Positions 1 through 6,785 of a stretch of DNA of 18,925 nt are shown here, piece after piece (positions within the stretch are counted from its first letter, which is position 1; each line of letters begins with the position of its first letter). Under the pieces are notes generated by a model. The model was not told where the DNA came from and searched no databases. It saw only the letters and a list, made by a program, of their open reading frames with translations. The translations under genes were made by a program, and so were the position numbers. This stretch comes from Nanobdellota archaeon (GTDB taxonomy: Archaea; Nanobdellota; Nanobdellia; Pacearchaeales; GW2011-AR1). The stretch spans positions 1 through 18,925 of the forward strand of contig JAHISS010000031.1 in the NCBI GenBank assembly GCA_018817905.1, in the 5' to 3' direction.

Positions 1-71
1 CCAACCTTTCTTTTTCGCAATCCATTTTTTACAACCGAAGAAGATTTACAAAAGATACATTTTTGTCTCAT
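1..71 (-). CDS. 5' end of a zinc-ribbon insertion-sequence transposase (partial, runs off the window)
   Basis: An ATG at 71-69 on the minus strand opens a frame that leaves the window. Its first 23 codons read MRQKCIFCKSSSVVKNGLRK and onward. The C-x2-C followed by a short polar stretch and VVKNG is the typical start of a zinc-ribbon DNA-binding domain at the N terminus of many IS transposases (family knowledge). A strong ribosome site, AAAGGAGG at 88-81, lies 9 nt before the ATG, and a TATA-like element is at 119-111. The plus strand is also open here (1-105), but it has no start and no ribosome site, so I take it as the shadow. The IS family cannot be named from 23 residues; a zinc-ribbon regulator is the main alternative. 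Confidence 0.6.
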   Translation of the reverse strand, partial: MRQKCIFCKSSSVVKNGLRKRKV

Positions 72-80
72 TGAAAGTAA

Positions 81-100
81 CCTCCTTTCTAAAGAAGGAG
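81..100 (-). promoter_or_regulatory. hairpin masking the transposase ribosome binding site
   Basis: On the minus strand CTCCTT (100-95) is complementary to AAGGAG (87-82), with a 7-nt loop between. The 3' arm is the ribosome site itself (AAAGGAGG, 88-81). The TATA-like element at 119-111 predicts a start near 88-90, so the 5' arm would be missing from the native transcript and present only in RNA read in from upstream. That would silence translation from invading transcripts, a strategy known from bacterial IS elements such as IS10. The pairing is seen; the mechanism is inferred. Confidence 0.45.
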
Positions 101-110
101 AATAACAGAG

Positions 111-119
111 TATTTATAT
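111..119 (-). promoter_or_regulatory. TATA-like element of the transposase gene
   Basis: ATATAAATA on the minus strand, about 26 nt before the predicted start near 88-90 and 45 nt before the ATG. Confidence 0.4.
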
Positions 120-126
120 CATTCGT

Positions 127-258
127 TTACTTGACAGTATCAACTGCCAGAAAGGTTTTCATTAAACTGGTTTTTTGTTTTTTCATTCTGTGGCCACCTT
201 GCTCCAGGTGAGTATGACTGCCGCGACTCTTTTCTAAAACATCACCCTTCTCTAACAA
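127..258 (-). other. possible small or remnant ORF overlapping the end of moxR
   Basis: In the +1 frame relative to moxR a TTG at 258 could start a 43-residue frame that begins LLEKGDVLEKSRGSHTHLEQ and ends FLAVDTVK. An internal ATG at 186 gives only 19 residues. The composition looks protein-like (charged N terminus, GSH and GGH) but I recognise no family. In the frame coupled to the moxR stop (TGATG), translation ends after two codons at TAG. The stretch may be the wrecked start of the gene that once followed moxR, cut by the neighbouring IS, or a genuine small gene. Confidence 0.2.
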
Positions 259-1327
259 TCGCAAGAATTTCGTCGATGATTTTGTCTGGCGTGATGTTTT
301 CTGCTTGGGCTTTGTAGGTCAGGATTAATCTGTGACGGAGAACATCGTGGACGATTTTGTCTACGTCTTCTGGCAGTGCGTATTGCCTGCTGCGCAATAG
401 AGCTTCGGCTTTGGCTGCGATGAACAAATTAATGCTTGCTCTTGGCGAGCCGCCGATTTCAATGTATTCTCCGTATTTGAAATCCTTTTTTCTTGTTATT
501 GAAATAATTTTCATGATGTATTTTTTTATCTTTTCATCTAAGTAGATTTTATGGGTGAGGTGCTGCATCTGCAATATTTTGTCTGGAGAGGCGATTGTTT
601 TCAGTTCAATGTCTTCAAATTTCTTGAACGTGACGTTTTGCTCCATAACTTTTTCTTCGTTTTCCTGATTTGGATAACCGAAGACGACTTTGAACAAAAA
701 TCTGTCTACTTGTGCTTCTGGAAGCGAGTAAACGCCTTCTGTTTCAAGAGGGTTTTGGTTAGCCATGACGAAAAAAGGCCTTGGTAATTTGTAAGTTTCT
801 TTTCCGATTGAGACCTGATTTTCCTGCATTGCTTCAAGCAGAGCAGATTGTGTTTTTGGAGGGCTTCTGTTTATTTCATCTGCGATAATGAAGTTTGCAA
901 AGATTGGTCCTTTTACAACTTCGAATCCTTTTTTTGGGTCGTAGGTTGTCAGGCCTGTAATGTCTGTTGGAAGCAAATCAACAGTGAACTGAATTCTCTT
1001 TGAAGTGCAGCCGCTTACTTTTGCCAGCGCTTTTATCACAAGAGTTTTCGCAATTCCTGGAACTCCTTCAAGCAATACATGGCCGTTGCACAAAAGCGCT
1101 CTAACAAGTGCTTCAACAACATTTTCGTGACCGAAAAAAACTTCTCCGACTTCTTTTTTTATTTGAGAAACTGTCTCTGCCGCGCTTTTTACTTCCTCTG
1201 GACTTGCCCTCCCTGCTTTTTCAGGAATAAATTTAGATGCCGAAGTTTCTTCTTTCTCTGAAGGGATTTCTTTTTTTACTTGGGCTGGTATTTTTTTATC
1301 TTTGTATTTTTGTTTTTCAGGAGTCAT
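242..1327 (-). CDS. MoxR-family AAA+ ATPase
   Basis: MoxR ATPases are AAA+ chaperone-like proteins that help assemble or activate partner complexes, often with von Willebrand A or DUF58 proteins (family knowledge). At 361 residues it is of normal length plus a charged, low-complexity N-terminal tail of about 45 residues. Walker A is GVPGIAKT (88-95) and Walker B IIADEINR (147-154). A sensor-1 stretch with VMANQNP starts near 187, the arginine-finger region LPEAQVDRF is at 202-210, and a sensor-2-like GGSPRAS lies in the C-terminal helical domain. A GAGG ribosome site sits 5 nt before the ATG. The usual DUF58 and VWA partners are not in this window; the position just downstream holds an IS end and a scrambled ORF, so the operon may have been cut. 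Confidence 0.92.
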   Translation of the reverse strand: MTPEKQKYKDKKIPAQVKKEIPSEKEETSASKFIPEKAGRASPEEVKSAAETVSQIKKEVGEVFFGHENVVEALVRALLCNGHVLLEGVPGIAKTLVIKALAKVSGCTSKRIQFTVDLLPTDITGLTTYDPKKGFEVVKGPIFANFIIADEINRSPPKTQSALLEAMQENQVSIGKETYKLPRPFFVMANQNPLETEGVYSLPEAQVDRFLFKVVFGYPNQENEEKVMEQNVTFKKFEDIELKTIASPDKILQMQHLTHKIYLDEKIKKYIMKIISITRKKDFKYGEYIEIGGSPRASINLFIAAKAEALLRSRQYALPEDVDKIVHDVLRHRLILTYKAQAENITPDKIIDEILAIVREG

Positions 1328-1547
1328 AGTTTCCTCTTTTTATATTGAAGTTAATCCTGCGTGATTATTAAAGTTTTCCTATGGCTGGCTTGCAACAAGT
1401 TGCTCGCATTTGTTAACTCATAACCGACTTCGTCTGGGTATTCGTCTAAAAAGAAAATTATTATCTTGAAGAGGAACAGGAAAGTGAGACGTCAATGAAA
1501 GATAATCCTCCATAAATTTCTCTGGGTTGGATGATTAACTTTTTGGA

Positions 1548-1562
1548 GGGTTTGGTGGTGAG
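1548..1562 (+). repeat. copy A of the GGGTTTGGTGGTGAG motif
   Basis: The 15 bases are identical to copy B at 9275-9289, and 13 of them match copy C at 9375-9387. All copies lie outside confident genes. Confidence 0.6.
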
Positions 1563-1680
1563 AGTTTTATGCAGTATATGAAAATTAGTTCGCCTTTTTA
1601 ATTTTTAGATACAACAGACAATAGCCAAATTCGTAATTGTTCAGCTAACAATAGTTGTTTGATAATGATTATACGGAAAA

Positions 1681-1695
1681 GGTTTGGTGGGGCGA
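1681..1695 (+). repeat. copy D, degenerate version of the GTTTGGTGG motif
   Basis: GGTTTGGTGGGGCGA resembles copy A 130 bp away but differs after the common GGTTTGGTGG core. Confidence 0.35.
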
Positions 1696-1802
1696 GAGCT
1701 GTAAAATAATCTTGCTATTTTTTTAGTTGCAACAAAACTAATTAATAAATGTATATTGCAATGAAGCGGGTTTTGTTAATACTTGAATGGATTTTGGTGC
1801 TG

Positions 1803-4800
1803 TCAATATCCCATTAACTGCCGTTTTAATCTTATTTTTTTGTAGTAATAATAAACAAAACCTAAGGCGAATGCTGCTAAACTCCCGATGGCTGCATAAC
1901 TAAAGAATGTTTCTCCTATTTTTTCGAAAATCCTTGGTCTGGGGGGCTGGGAGATTGCTTGTTTGCAGGCTTCGAGGGCACTTTCTGTTTTTTGTGATGC
2001 CTCTTCTAATCTTCCTTGAGAAAGCAAGATCTTTGCTTCTTCAATCAAATCAACGAACTCAGCGCATTGTGGATTTCCGATAATGAATTCTTCTATGAAG
2101 AGTATTCTTTCCACCAAGTCAAATTCTTCTTCTATTTCGATATATAGTTTTGCCCAGTCGCTGTACTCGGGATTTTCAACTGTTGCGTTGATTGTTACTT
2201 CGAACATCCCGGTTGCGCGCGTGTCAATGTCTACGATTAAGATTACAGCTTCGCTTTCATCTACTTTGAGACTTGAAAATGATGACTTATCAAACGAAGC
2301 GACTAAGTCGTTTCTTAAAAGTCCGTCTTTTGCAATTACTGCGCTCAAGAGAATTTGGTAAAGGTCTTCTGTTCCGTCGTTGATGAGTTTTAGCGGGATA
2401 ACTAAGCGGTCTTTTTGTTTTGCAGACACTGGTTCTGGGACGATAATTTTTAAGGAGATTATTTTTGTTGCGCTTGAACCGCCGCCGCCACTACTTTGGG
2501 GAGTTGTGGTTGTTGTAGAGCTTACTGTTAAAGCCATGCTGAAATTGTTGCTTTGTGTTGTGCTTATTGATTGGGAGGAATTTGAGTGGTTGTATTCTGT
2601 TCCAGTTAAACTGTAGTTTGCACTGCCTGCGCTGGTGGCTGAGAAAACTGCAAGAGGTATTGTAGTATTAATCCAGTCTGTTATTGTTACTATGATTGCT
2701 CCTCCAGAAGTTGAATTGGCGACGAGGTTTTCTGTGAAAACTATTGTTTGATTAACGCAAGAATCTGAAGCGTCAATGTCTGTGAAATAATTTGAAAGAG
2801 TTAGTGTCAAAGGGCTTGCTCCTGACTGGCTGAGTATTGTTGTGTCAAAACTTAGCGGATAGTTTGTGTGGTTTATTGTCAGGTTCCAGGTTGTTGAATT
2901 GCTAAGTTTTTCGTTTGAGACATTTAAAGTTAGGTTTATTGTTCTAGAGCAAGTTGTTTCGTCTGTGAAGTTTGGCATGAACGTCCACAAAAATTCTGTG
3001 CCGTTTCCATTGGCTGTTGTGGAATTTCTGACTATGCCGTTGACAAGAAGCGTGTAATTCAAGTTGTCTTGGACTGTGTGGTTTACTGTGAAATTTAATT
3101 GAGTTGACACATTTTCCTGGAGATTGTATGCGTAGCTTGATGCAGGGAGAAGAATCAACGGATAGTCATAAACAGTGATGTTGAAAACTTCTGAATCTGT
3201 TCTTCCTTCTGTGTCGTTGACGCTGACGTTGAATTGCAAAACTCCTGCGAACGTTTGGTTGAACGTGAAGTTCATTTCTCCTGTTGTTGAATTAATCGGA
3301 TAAGAGTTTGTTAAAATTCCGGAGAGCGCGGTTAAGTTTGTTATTTTGAAAGTTAAGTTGCTTTCTGGCCCATCGCTTCCGTCTTCTAAATCAGTTGCAT
3401 TTACGTCGATGTAGAGTGTTTCGTTAAGAATGGAAACAACTTGGTTTCCTATTGCTGTCATGACTGGTGAGTGTTGTGTTTCAAGGACTGTGAGGTTGAA
3501 ATTGTGAACAGTTGAAGCATTGCTTGCGTCTGTTACGTTGATTGTTATGTTGTAGTTCCCGACATCTGCTTTGCGGGGCGTGAAGATTGTCGTGGACTGC
3601 GTCACGTTTCCATCGGGATGTCCTGGGACTTCTCCTGGATCTGTAAAACTAAATAGTGTTGTGTTTGGACCTTGAATTGTTAAGTTGAGGGTTAAATCTT
3701 CATTGTAAAAACCTGCTCGCTTTGTTGAGTTTATTTTATAATCTTCGTCATCGATACGAAAGATTATTTTTGTGTAATTGTCCTCGCTGACATTTACTTG
3801 GGTGAAATCAGAGTTTGAAGTTACATTTATTAGTGAAATTGGAGGGATTATAATAGAAGGGGCGTCGTTAACGTTGTAAACTGTGAAGTTGAATTCTTTT
3901 GATACAGCTGTTTTTCCGTCGGTTGCTGTGATTGTTATGTTAAAATCTCCTACATCTGCGTCAACTGGTGTGATGTTGATTACTCCGGTTGTTATGTTGA
4001 TAGAAAAAGACGGGAAGGTGTCGCCTCCATTTATTGTTGACGAGAAAGTTAGAGAATCTCCGTCAGCGTCTGTGACATTTTGCGTGAGATTTAGGTAGAA
4101 TTCTACGTCTTCTGTTAAGGCATATTCTGTTTGAAGAGAAATGTTCCAGACAGGCGCGTTATTTGTTATAACTTGGACTGTGAAAACTTGTGATGCTTGT
4201 GAGAAGTTATTTGCGTCGCGGACGCTTAAGTTAACTGAATGGTTTCCTGCTCCGAGCGCGCTTGGATTGAAAGAGATTGTTGCGTTTGTGCGGTTTGTTC
4301 CTGGAACTTGGACAACGTTTATTACGCTAAAACCTGAATTGTTTGTGGTGAAGTTTAAGGATTCGTTGTAAACTCTTTTGTCTGGGATTAGCAGGTCGTC
4401 GTCGGTTGCGTTTATTTGGATTACTGCAGAGATTTCGCTGGTGTATGTTGTTTTGTTTGGGACGAATGCTAAACTTAATGAGTCGTTGACGTTGTCAATG
4501 AAAAAGTAAAAGGTCGTGAGATTTGAACCCTGCGGAGTTCCTGTGTCTGTGAGGTTAATGCTGACTGACCAGTTCCCCACTGCAGCATCTGTTGGTGTGA
4601 AGTTAACTACTGCTGTTGCATTGTAGTTGGACGCACTATTTGTCGTTATTTGCGTCCAGTTCGTGCCTGTGCTGTTGAACGTAAACCATGTGTAATTTGC
4701 TGTGAAAGTTAAGTTGTTTGTTTCATCTATGTCTGTTGCGTTGATGTAGCAGATGAAAGGTGTGTTTTCTGTTGTGTTTCGTTCGTTATCGCAGACATAT

Positions 4801-5618
4801 GTAAAATAAGGGTCTTCATTTACGTTAAGAACTGTGAAGTTGATTATCCTGCTTGTTGTTGCGTTATACGGAGTCACATTATTGTTTAGGTCTGTTACAT
4901 TGAACATTATCACGTAATCTCCGACGTCGTTTCTTGTTGGGGTGAAGCTGATGTTTATCCATCCAGCTGTTGTGTTTGTGGTATATTGCGAGCTGTTGAA
5001 CAATTCTTTTCCTGTGATATTGCTGCAGTTTCTTGTTGACCATTCTGCGACACTGCAGTTTAAGAAAGTGATATTGTAAGTGAAAGGAACGTTGTTTTCT
5101 TCGTCTGTTATGTTAATGACGTATTCAAATAATTCTGACCTGTTAAATGATTGATTTACTAAACTAACGAAGATGGGGGCGTCGTTTGTTGCGTTTCCAA
5201 TTATGAAAAAGATTCTTGCTCCAGCGCTTTGGGAACTATCTGAAACATCAATTGAAAGATTAAACTCACCTGTTTGGTTATCGATGCTAGAATTAATTTC
5301 TAAGATTCCTGTTGTGTAGTTTAATGATATCCATGTAAAGAAAGAAGTTGGTTGTGAGCCATGAAGACTTGACCATATTGGGTTCGATTCATCTCCTGTT
5401 GAAAAAGAGAAAGTTAAAGTGTCTCCATCTGCGTCAGATACATTTGCACTAACATTGTATGTGAATATTGGCAATTGATCTTCTACAAAATCCCCAATAT
5501 CCAACGGAAATGATATTGATTGATTCCATTGTGGTTCCGTTGCACTAACTAAATAGGCGAACATTATTACTACTAAAAATATGACTTGTAGTAATGCTGC
5601 TTTTGCCTCTTTTCTCAT
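1803..5618 (-). CDS. giant cadherin-like repeat surface protein, membrane anchored
   Basis: Predicted cell-surface protein of 1271 residues, probably an adhesin or S-layer-associated protein. The first 27 residues form a signal peptide (basic MRK, hydrophobic core, cleavage near VSA). Residues about 30-1030 contain eight or more beta-sandwich repeats of roughly 100 residues, marked by calcium-type motifs such as VSDADGDTLTF, VTDADGDSLTF and IDDEDY and by repeated 'FNLTV/FNITV' strands; this resembles cadherin-like or Ig-like domains. N-x-S/T sequons are extremely dense. A Thr-rich and Gly-rich linker (about 1034-1052) leads to another beta domain, a helical segment with two cysteines, a membrane helix near 1238-1258 and a basic tail. 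The ATG is 1 nt after the HEPN stop, with GAGG 9 nt upstream inside the HEPN gene. An AT-rich stretch at about 5637-5650 might also act as a local TATA box. Confidence 0.88.
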   Translation of the reverse strand: MRKEAKAALLQVIFLVVIMFAYLVSATEPQWNQSISFPLDIGDFVEDQLPIFTYNVSANVSDADGDTLTFSFSTGDESNPIWSSLHGSQPTSFFTWISLNYTTGILEINSSIDNQTGEFNLSIDVSDSSQSAGARIFFIIGNATNDAPIFVSLVNQSFNRSELFEYVINITDEENNVPFTYNITFLNCSVAEWSTRNCSNITGKELFNSSQYTTNTTAGWINISFTPTRNDVGDYVIMFNVTDLNNNVTPYNATTSRIINFTVLNVNEDPYFTYVCDNERNTTENTPFICYINATDIDETNNLTFTANYTWFTFNSTGTNWTQITTNSASNYNATAVVNFTPTDAAVGNWSVSINLTDTGTPQGSNLTTFYFFIDNVNDSLSLAFVPNKTTYTSEISAVIQINATDDDLLIPDKRVYNESLNFTTNNSGFSVINVVQVPGTNRTNATISFNPSALGAGNHSVNLSVRDANNFSQASQVFTVQVITNNAPVWNISLQTEYALTEDVEFYLNLTQNVTDADGDSLTFSSTINGGDTFPSFSINITTGVINITPVDADVGDFNITITATDGKTAVSKEFNFTVYNVNDAPSIIIPPISLINVTSNSDFTQVNVSEDNYTKIIFRIDDEDYKINSTKRAGFYNEDLTLNLTIQGPNTTLFSFTDPGEVPGHPDGNVTQSTTIFTPRKADVGNYNITINVTDASNASTVHNFNLTVLETQHSPVMTAIGNQVVSILNETLYIDVNATDLEDGSDGPESNLTFKITNLTALSGILTNSYPINSTTGEMNFTFNQTFAGVLQFNVSVNDTEGRTDSEVFNITVYDYPLILLPASSYAYNLQENVSTQLNFTVNHTVQDNLNYTLLVNGIVRNSTTANGNGTEFLWTFMPNFTDETTCSRTINLTLNVSNEKLSNSTTWNLTINHTNYPLSFDTTILSQSGASPLTLTLSNYFTDIDASDSCVNQTIVFTENLVANSTSGGAIIVTITDWINTTIPLAVFSATSAGSANYSLTGTEYNHSNSSQSISTTQSNNFSMALTVSSTTTTTPQSSGGGGSSATKIISLKIIVPEPVSAKQKDRLVIPLKLINDGTEDLYQILLSAVIAKDGLLRNDLVASFDKSSFSSLKVDESEAVILIVDIDTRATGMFEVTINATVENPEYSDWAKLYIEIEEEFDLVERILFIEEFIIGNPQCAEFVDLIEEAKILLSQGRLEEASQKTESALEACKQAISQPPRPRIFEKIGETFFSYAAIGSLAAFALGFVYYYYKKIRLKRQLMGY

Positions 5619-5619
5619 T

Positions 5620-6126
5620 CTATTCTGCCTCGATATCTCTTTTTATTTTGTCTAATAAAAGCTTTGTTCGTCTTTTCATATCTTCAAATTCCTTGTCTTC
5701 CATGCTTGTTTTAGTTGAATATTGTATGCTTTCTCTTAAATCCAATATTTTATCGCTGTGTTCTAAATCTTCTTTGAGTTTTTTGTCAAATATTTCTTTT
5801 AAGTCATTTTTTGTTAAAGATATTTTTTTCTCATCTATTAGGGACTCAATAAAAGCAAAAGTACAATTCTGGTTTCTGGATTGTATTCCATTTTTAGCCA
5901 AGACAGCGAGCAACAAATGGTACAAAGAATAAAAAGCTGCAGAAGCTGACCAGTCAGAATAGCCTATCTCCTTAAATGCAGATATAGCATAAAAATTTCT
6001 ATTAGCCTTATTTACATGCCCTTTGATTTTATCTCTCGTTATTTCTGTTTTCCTTAATCCTTTATGTCTTTCTCCACCTTTCTCTCCTTCCTTGAAACAT
6101 TCTTTCAGTCTTTCTTTAACTGGCAT
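5620..6126 (-). CDS. HEPN-domain protein, partner of the nucleotidyltransferase
   Basis: A protein of 168 residues, mostly helical. The WSASAAFYSLYHLLLAVLAK stretch (59-78) and the RESIQYS motif near 131 match HEPN proteins of the COG1895 type, which pair with minimal nucleotidyltransferases as toxin-antitoxin systems; the HEPN partner is usually the RNase toxin and the MNT partner modifies it (family knowledge). The usual catalytic R-x4-6-H motif is not found: at R131 the histidine position holds Q or Y, and no other R/H pair has the right spacing. RNase activity is therefore doubtful. The start overlaps the upstream gene by 11 nt and is preceded by GGTGAT 5 nt before the ATG, an excellent archaeal ribosome site. 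Its stop is 1 nt from the start of the giant surface gene. Confidence 0.78.
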   Translation of the reverse strand: MPVKERLKECFKEGEKGGERHKGLRKTEITRDKIKGHVNKANRNFYAISAFKEIGYSDWSASAAFYSLYHLLLAVLAKNGIQSRNQNCTFAFIESLIDEKKISLTKNDLKEIFDKKLKEDLEHSDKILDLRESIQYSTKTSMEDKEFEDMKRRTKLLLDKIKRDIEAE

Positions 6127-6697
6127 TTTTTATCACCTTTACTAAAATGTTCTGCCCCCACAAAATCATACCTTTTTCTAAGATATTTATTATTGTTTTG
6201 TCTTCATTTTTTATATTATTGAACAAATCTTTTTTTGTTTGTATGATGTCGTGTATTTCAATAGGAGTTATCTCCCTTACCTTGTTTAATTTTTCTTTAT
6301 ATTCAGCATAGTTTTTTTTATCAAAAACAAAAAGGACATCCAAATCGTTTGGTTCTTTTTTCTCTATATATGAACCAAATAGCGCGCATATTTCTGTTAT
6401 CTTTTTTAACGGCTCTAAATCTTCATTTCTATATTTAATTCTGTTTTTAGTAATTTGGGGAATTAATGCGAGCTCCAGCATGTTTAATGACTTATTATTC
6501 TTGAAATCTATAAATGGGGATTTTATGTTAGAGATTTTTTTAAATTTAAGTATGCCTTCTCCTTCAAATTTTTTAAGTATCTTATACGCGCCGTTTGGTG
6601 TTATTTTACACGATTTTGCTACCTTGTTTATTGATGGAGATTCTTTAGAATGAATAGCTATGTAACGCAACACCTTCTTTTCATTTTCAGTTAACAT
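6116..6697 (-). CDS. HTH plus MNT-type nucleotidyltransferase protein
   Basis: 193 residues. Residues about 1-55 form a winged helix-turn-helix (SINKVAKSCKITPNGAYKIL) of the kind found in many archaeal regulators. Residues about 100-190 form a minimal nucleotidyltransferase domain with G108-S109 and the metal-binding pair D118-x-D120 (FGSYIEKKEPNDLDVLF). In MNT/HEPN systems this protein adenylylates the HEPN partner and neutralises it (family knowledge). The added DNA-binding domain suggests it also binds its own promoter, where three half-sites of one motif lie at 6699-6726. A TATA box at 6732-6740 places the transcript start near 6710, leaving a leader of about 13 nt with AGGTG. Confidence 0.8.
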   Translation of the reverse strand: MLTENEKKVLRYIAIHSKESPSINKVAKSCKITPNGAYKILKKFEGEGILKFKKISNIKSPFIDFKNNKSLNMLELALIPQITKNRIKYRNEDLEPLKKITEICALFGSYIEKKEPNDLDVLFVFDKKNYAEYKEKLNKVREITPIEIHDIIQTKKDLFNNIKNEDKTIINILEKGMILWGQNILVKVIKNAS

Positions 6698-6698
6698 G

Positions 6699-6726
6699 TA
6701 TACACCTTTAGTGTATAATTATACAC
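6699..6726 (-). promoter_or_regulatory. triple half-site operator of the MNT/HEPN/surface-protein operon
   Basis: TATACAC (6699-6705), GTGTATA (6711-6717) and TATACAC (6720-6726) alternate in orientation. The last two form the perfect 16-bp palindrome GTGTATAATTATACAC (6711-6726). The array spans the predicted transcription start and reaches within 2 nt of the start codon, where a bound repressor would block transcription. The HTH domain of the first gene is the likely binder (inference). Confidence 0.65.
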
Positions 6727-6731
6727 CATTA

Positions 6732-6740
6732 GTATATAAA
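6732..6740 (-). promoter_or_regulatory. TATA box of the MNT/HEPN operon
   Basis: TTTATATAC on the minus strand, 35-43 nt before the ATG and directly upstream of the operator. Confidence 0.55.
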
Positions 6741-6785
6741 GCTGTTGACGGTCTCTTGCCTTTTTTATTCTATTCTTTTGTATTT

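Larger units (their letters stand above)
1..126 (-). mobile_element. 5' end of an insertion sequence (outer boundary uncertain)
   Basis: Inferred from the transposase-like N terminus, its own promoter and the adjoining decayed sequence after moxR. No terminal inverted repeat or target duplication can be recognised because the other end lies outside the window. The boundary could be anywhere between about 120 and 245. Confidence 0.4.
1328..1802. other. 475-bp gap with no confident gene
   Basis: The gap lies between the giant surface gene and moxR, both on the minus strand. It holds two copies of the GGTTTGGTGG motif (1548-1562 and a variant at 1681-1695) and a 6-bp hairpin (ATTGTT...AACAAT, about 1636-1652). 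A minus-strand frame at 1351-1491 lacks an ATG; it has a hydrophobic start and then reads LDEYPDEVGYELTNASNLLQ, ending 23 nt before the moxR ATG. An AT-rich stretch near 1364-1371 (minus CTTTAATA) could serve as the moxR TATA box. No tRNA or clear coding gene is seen. Confidence 0.5.

Noticed and set aside
1..105. Plus-strand open frame of 34 residues at the window edge
   Set aside because: The minus strand has a start, a strong ribosome site and a zinc-ribbon transposase motif over the same bases, so the plus frame is its shadow.
1337..1345. TATAAAAAG directly before moxR as its TATA box
   Set aside because: It is only about 10-18 nt from the ATG, which would place the transcript start inside the gene and past the GAGG ribosome site.
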